A DNA stretch of 64,000 bases from contig JALHQH010000033.1 in assembly GCA_022842065.1 (NCBI GenBank), positions 1 to 64,000 on the forward strand, written 5' to 3'. The notes beneath the pieces were generated by a model. The model had not been told where the DNA came from. It worked only from the letters and a program-made list of their open reading frames with translations, and searched no databases. The DNA comes from Caldilineaceae bacterium. Its GTDB lineage: Bacteria; Chloroflexota; Anaerolineae; Caldilineales; Caldilineaceae. Each line of letters begins with the position of its first letter. Position 1 is the first letter of the stretch. The translations under genes were made by a program, and so were the position numbers. Below, one piece after another: positions 60,321 to 64,000 of the stretch.

Positions 60321-61427
60321 ATGACAACCTTTAACGGTTTAGGCCGCAATCTCGGCAACCTTGCCTGGCTGAGTGAAGCAGATACGCGCTCGATTAGCGC
60401 GGAGAATCCCACCGGCGGTAAGGGCATGGGGGGGATGGCGGAGGCCGACCCTAATGGGCCGGCGCATGAATTGGGGCAGGGCTGGAAATGTCGCCCCTAT
60501 GTGGTGGTGAATCCGCAAGAGACGGTGGTGCTGGCGGATATTGAAGGCATGGGAGCGATCCAGAGCATGTGGTTCGGCGGCAGTATCATGGATCGCGATT
60601 ACATCTTGCGCATCTACTGGGACGACCAGGAGCAGCCATCCGTGGAATGCCCGCTGACCGATTTTTTTGCCATGCCCTACAGCTTGCAAAATCCCGAGCG
60701 CCCTACCGCCGGCCCGGTCACGCAGATCAACTCGCTGCCGGTCGCTGTCAACCCGAATCGCGCCCTGAACTGCTTTTGGGAGATGCCCTTTCGCAAACGC
60801 GCCCGGCTGACTTTGGAAAACCGCGGGCCAGTGCGCAAAGGGGCTTGCTTCTACCAGATCAACTACTGTCTAACCACAGTGCCCGCACAAGCCGCCTACT
60901 TTCACGCCCAATTCCGCCGCGCGAATCCCTTGCCCTACGGCGAAGTTTATGTGATTCTCGACGGCATCCAGGGCCGCGGCCACTATGTGGGCACCTCGAT
61001 GGGCTGGGGGATCAACAACAGCGGTTGGTGGGGCGAAGGGGAGATCAAATTTTTTATCGACGGCGATGGCGCGTTCCCGACGATCTGTGGCACCGGCACC
61101 GAGGATTATTTTGGTGGGGCCTACAATTTCGATGTCGATGGTCACTATGTCACCTACAGCACCCCTTTTGTGGGCATGCATCAGGTGCTCAAACCCAGCG
61201 GAGCCTATGAATCACAACATCGCCACGCCATGTACCGCTGGCACATTATGGACCCAATCACCTTTCGCCAAGATCTAAAGGTGACCATCCAAGCCCTGGG
61301 CTGGCGCAAAGAAGGGCGCTACTACCCCGGCCAACATGACATCTGTTCCGTCGCCTATTGGTACCAAACGCTCCCCACCCAACCTTTCCCCACCCTGCCC
61401 GACCGCAACGCCTTAGAGAATGTTTGA
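60321..61427 (+). CDS. GH172 (DUF2961) furanosidase-type enzyme 1
   Basis: 368 residues, no signal peptide, so cytoplasmic. The fold is the double jelly roll of GH172; the conserved 'GTGTEDYFGGAYNF' holds a Glu at residue 261, one of the candidate catalytic Glu positions of the family. Characterised GH172 members act on D-arabinofuranosides or D-fructofuranosides, forming or hydrolysing them. With the LacI-transporter set upstream it should process an imported furanoside. AAGGGG lies before the ATG. A second paralogue follows. Confidence 0.9.
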   Translation: MTTFNGLGRNLGNLAWLSEADTRSISAENPTGGKGMGGMAEADPNGPAHELGQGWKCRPYVVVNPQETVVLADIEGMGAIQSMWFGGSIMDRDYILRIYWDDQEQPSVECPLTDFFAMPYSLQNPERPTAGPVTQINSLPVAVNPNRALNCFWEMPFRKRARLTLENRGPVRKGACFYQINYCLTTVPAQAAYFHAQFRRANPLPYGEVYVILDGIQGRGHYVGTSMGWGINNSGWWGEGEIKFFIDGDGAFPTICGTGTEDYFGGAYNFDVDGHYVTYSTPFVGMHQVLKPSGAYESQHRHAMYRWHIMDPITFRQDLKVTIQALGWRKEGRYYPGQHDICSVAYWYQTLPTQPFPTLPDRNALENV

Positions 61428-61512
61428 TATGAAACGTGAAACGTGATGCCTAAAACGTAGCTTGCAACCACTTTCACGCATCACGTTTCACGTTTTACGC
61501 ATCACGCATCAC
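61428..61512. repeat. Inverted ACGTGAA-type repeat (copy 2)
   Basis: Units such as AAACGTGAAACGTGATGC face TCACGCATCACGTTTCACGT. It fills the spacer of the two GH172 genes. Same type as 55454-55545. Confidence 0.75.
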
Positions 61513-61531
61513 AAACCAAAGGAGCTGCACC

Positions 61532-62749
61532 ATGACTGTCTTCAAAGGGAGTCCCTTGGGGGAACTTGCCCGGATTCGGAATGTCACTACCCGCCGTGTT
61601 TCCAGTTGGGATCGCACCGGCGGCAATATGGATTTTTTGGTGGTGCCGGCTGGCGCCACGGTCACGCTGGCGGATATTAGCGGCGCCGGTTGTATCAACC
61701 ACATCTGGTGTACCCATGCCTGTGAACAGGACGATTATCTGCGCCGGATTGTGCTGCGCGCCCGCTGGGATGATGAAGCCGACTTTTCGATTGACGTACC
61801 ACTGGGGGACTTCTTTGGCATGGGTCATGCCCAGACCGTAAACTTTTCCTCCTTGCCCTTGCAGATGAGCCCAGCGGATGGCCGCGCCTTTAACTGCTGG
61901 TTTCCCATGCCCTTTGGCACGCGCGCCGAATTTTGCCTCGTCAATGAAGCCGATGTACCGATGAATTTCTACTATTACATCGATTATGAGTTGCATGATG
62001 CCATCCCCGCGGATATGGGCCGCTTCCATGCCCAGTGGCGGCGCGAAAATCCCACCACCGGCATTGCCGCGGACGCAATGCCGGCCTTGGTAGAGGAGAC
62101 TAAACAGCTCTTTGCCCAAGGTGCTGGTCTCTTTGCTGGTGCACCTGATGCCATCATGGAAAACCTCGCCTTTGAATTTGGCGGGCGCAATGTTGGCGGC
62201 CAGGGCAACTATGTGATCTTGGAAGCGGAGGGGGCGGGGCACTATGTGGGCTGCAACCTCAACTTCGACAACCTGCGCACGGATGAATCCGTCGCCTGGC
62301 CGGCTGACCGCAACTGGCCGGTCAGCCAGGCTGAATCCAAGCAGAGCACACCCGAGGAGCGGATGGACTTCTTCAAGCGCTTTAACTGGTATGGCGAGGG
62401 CGACGACATGATCTTTATCGACGGCGAGGAATGGCCGCCCAGCCTGCACGGCACGGGGACTGAAGATTACTTCAACACCGCCTATTGCCCCGCCGAGAAA
62501 TACGACAGCCCTTATCATGGCTTAACCTTGCCCGGTGGCCCCAACTGGAGTGGTAAATCATCGTACTATCGCTTCCATATCGAAGATCCCATTCATTTCC
62601 GCAAGAGCATCAAAGTGACCATTGAACACGGCCACAACAACAACCGCACCGACGACCTCTCCAGCACCGCCTACTGGTATCAGCTTGAGCCACACAAACC
62701 GTTCCCGACCTTGCTGCCCGTTGCCGAGCGGCTGCCGCGCCCGGATTGA
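61532..62749 (+). CDS. GH172 (DUF2961) furanosidase-type enzyme 2
   Basis: 405 residues, cytoplasmic. The conserved 'GTGTEDYFNTAYCP' places a candidate catalytic Glu at residue 311. N-terminal 'LARIRNVTTRRVSSWDRTGG' is typical for the family. It differs enough from the preceding GH172 to suggest a different linkage or step. AAAGGAG precedes the ATG. Confidence 0.9.
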   Translation: MTVFKGSPLGELARIRNVTTRRVSSWDRTGGNMDFLVVPAGATVTLADISGAGCINHIWCTHACEQDDYLRRIVLRARWDDEADFSIDVPLGDFFGMGHAQTVNFSSLPLQMSPADGRAFNCWFPMPFGTRAEFCLVNEADVPMNFYYYIDYELHDAIPADMGRFHAQWRRENPTTGIAADAMPALVEETKQLFAQGAGLFAGAPDAIMENLAFEFGGRNVGGQGNYVILEAEGAGHYVGCNLNFDNLRTDESVAWPADRNWPVSQAESKQSTPEERMDFFKRFNWYGEGDDMIFIDGEEWPPSLHGTGTEDYFNTAYCPAEKYDSPYHGLTLPGGPNWSGKSSYYRFHIEDPIHFRKSIKVTIEHGHNNNRTDDLSSTAYWYQLEPHKPFPTLLPVAERLPRPD

Positions 62750-62763
62750 GGCCTGTACTTTAC

Positions 62764-62816
62764 GACGACGGACGACCTATGGCTTCGACAAGCTCAGCCG
62801 TCGGTCGTCCGTCGTC
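62764..62816. repeat. Inverted repeat with GCTTCGACAAGCTCAGC core
   Basis: 13-bp arms GACGACGGACGAC (62764-62776 with 62804-62816), then a GGCTTCGACAAGCTCAGCC inner hairpin. The core matches the one at 28123-28181 at 18 of 19 positions. It follows the second GH172 gene. Confidence 0.75.
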
Positions 62817-62936
62817 CGTCGTCTCCCCTCCCCTCGCTGGCCATCGCCATGAGCGAGTTGCACCCCTTGCTGCTTAATGATACACTTTGACCTCATCTGC
62901 GCTGTACAGTTGTTTTAGCCCAAAACGAGGTGAACG

Positions 62937-64000
62937 ATGGTTGCAACGTTAAACGCTCCGCCCCAATCTCTCGCCCAATCCTTATCAAAATCCTTACCCA
63001 AACCCAAGCGTCAACCGCGCCAACGCGAAAAGTTGGCGGTGATTGATTGTGATATTCACGCCGCCATGCCCAACGATGCGACACTCTATAAGTACTTATC
63101 CGCGCGCTGGCGACGGCACCATGAGCAGTTTGGTATGCGCGGTCACATTGGCGGGGGCTATCCGCGGGCGGTACCTGGTGCCGCACGCGTGGATTCTTGG
63201 CCGCCCTCCGGGTTACCAGCCGGGGGCGACTTGGGGTTTATGCAGGAACAACTGCTTGATGAGTGGGACATTGAATATGGCGTGTTGACCCCGCTCTACG
63301 GGTCAGGCGGTATGCTCAACTTGGAGTATGGCGCAGCGCTTTCCAGTGCCGTAAACGACTGGCAGATCGCCGAATGGGTGGAGCAAGACAAGCGTCTGCG
63401 CGGCTCGATCTTGGTTGCTTATGAAGATGGTGACTTGTCTGCCCAGGAGATCGACCGCGTCGGTGATCACCCCGGCTTTATCCAAGTGCTGCTCGTCGTA
63501 CGCACGCGTGAACCACTGGGCCACCGTAAATATTGGCCAATGTATGAGGCCGCCTGTCGCCATGACCTGCCGATTGCGATCCACTTTGGTGGTGCGGGTG
63601 GTGGGCCCATCACCGGGACCGGGTGGCCGAGTCACTATATTGAAGATCACGGTGGCATGCCACAAGCCTTCTACGCCCAGGTTGTCAGCATGATCACCGA
63701 GGGCATTTTTGAACGTTTCCCTACCTTAAAAATTGTCCTGATTGAAGGGGGCTTTGCCTGGGTGCCGCCGCTAATGTGGCGGCTGGATCGGGCCTGGCAG
63801 CAGCTCAAGGAAGAAGCGCCGCAAATCAAGCGTTTGCCTTCCGAATATATCCGCGAACATTTCTGGATCACCACCCAGCCAATGGAAGAGCCGCCGCAGC
63901 GGGCGTACTTCTTTCAAATGTTAGAGCAGTTGGATATGAATGATCGGCTGATGTTTGCCACGGACTATCCCCACTGGGATTTTGACGCGCCAGATCGCGC
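62937..64000 (+). CDS. Amidohydrolase-2 family protein (3' end outside window)
   Basis: The frame is open from the ATG at 62937 (GAGGTGA before it) to the window edge, 354 codons. Metal-ligand positions of the amidohydrolase_2/ACMSD-like family are visible: 'DCDIHAAMP' (DxH), 'IAIHFGG', 'IEGGFAWVPPLMWRLDRAW' and 'FATDYPHWDFD'. It should be a TIM-barrel hydrolase or decarboxylase. Substrate unknown; it may belong to the catabolic island. Confidence 0.9.
   Translation, partial: MVATLNAPPQSLAQSLSKSLPKPKRQPRQREKLAVIDCDIHAAMPNDATLYKYLSARWRRHHEQFGMRGHIGGGYPRAVPGAARVDSWPPSGLPAGGDLGFMQEQLLDEWDIEYGVLTPLYGSGGMLNLEYGAALSSAVNDWQIAEWVEQDKRLRGSILVAYEDGDLSAQEIDRVGDHPGFIQVLLVVRTREPLGHRKYWPMYEAACRHDLPIAIHFGGAGGGPITGTGWPSHYIEDHGGMPQAFYAQVVSMITEGIFERFPTLKIVLIEGGFAWVPPLMWRLDRAWQQLKEEAPQIKRLPSEYIREHFWITTQPMEEPPQRAYFFQMLEQLDMNDRLMFATDYPHWDFDAPDR

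Noticed and set aside
60569..61210. Frame of 213 codons overlapping the first GH172 gene
   Set aside because: Out of frame with GH172 motifs; composition Arg/His-rich and typical of a shadow.
1..64000. tRNA, rRNA or riboswitch genes
   Set aside because: No cloverleaf, rRNA core or known riboswitch motif was recognised by eye; a covariance scan would be needed to exclude weak cases.

Overview
The window looks like the chromosome of a heterotrophic Chloroflexota bacterium of the Anaerolineae/Caldilinea type. This is inferred from protein style, not from a marker gene: Tat-type lipoprotein solute-binding proteins, giant BTAD/STAND regulators, multi-membrane GT39-like enzymes with a C-terminal beta domain, GH172 (DUF2961) and GH51 enzymes, and spacers crowded with short inverted repeats. 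No rRNA, tRNA or CRISPR array was seen.

Layout. 1-10.1 kb: the end of a two-block FtsX/MacB permease, a fasciclin lipoprotein, two paralogous GT39-like membrane glycosyltransferases separated by a PAS histidine kinase whose receiver domain has decayed, and a DJ-1/PfpI-like protein. 10.4-23.8 kb (minus strand): a sugar/oligosaccharide island read in the order LacI regulator, family-1 binding protein, MalF-like and MalG-like permeases, family-5 binding protein, a small four-helix-bundle gene, OppB, OppC, OppD, OppF and GH51 arabinofuranosidase. 23.9-30.9 kb: metallo-beta-lactamase hydrolase, ICMT-like methyltransferase behind a 58-bp perfect palindrome, a P450 / methyltransferase / P450 group, and three small minus-strand genes. 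31.2-42.3 kb: BTAD-STAND-TPR regulator, DUF418 membrane protein, FAD monooxygenase, an unknown membrane-anchored protein, a VOC protein whose 3' end runs into the remnant of an AAA-ATPase-like gene, and a STAND ATPase with a C-terminal winged helix. 42.8-50.4 kb: dabB-dabA inorganic carbon pump, an ABC exporter with an 11-C homopolymer in its coding strand, and an ArsR-type regulator. 50.6-64 kb (plus strand): a second island of LacI, family-5 binding protein, OppB/C/D/F, an HNH module and a PIN toxin-antitoxin module, two GH172 enzymes and an amidohydrolase cut by the window edge.

The two sugar islands are built alike: a LacI gene with its own sigma-70-type promoter and a palindromic operator, then family-5 binding protein, B, C, D, F in the same order, next to furanosidase-type hydrolases (GH51 in one, GH172 twice in the other). 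The likely job is uptake and cytoplasmic hydrolysis of arabinofuranose-containing (or related furanoside) oligosaccharides. A related hairpin stands next to LacI in each island, and the binding protein-OppB and OppB-OppC spacers of both islands are filled with inverted repeats.

The strongest leads outside ordinary annotation are the RGGTGAMR octamer arrays and what sits inside them (a four-helix-bundle gene, a TIR-bounded 153-bp element, and the 3' end of oppF), the paired hairpins at the LacI loci, the 58-bp palindrome before the ICMT gene, and several visible events of gene decay or slippage.
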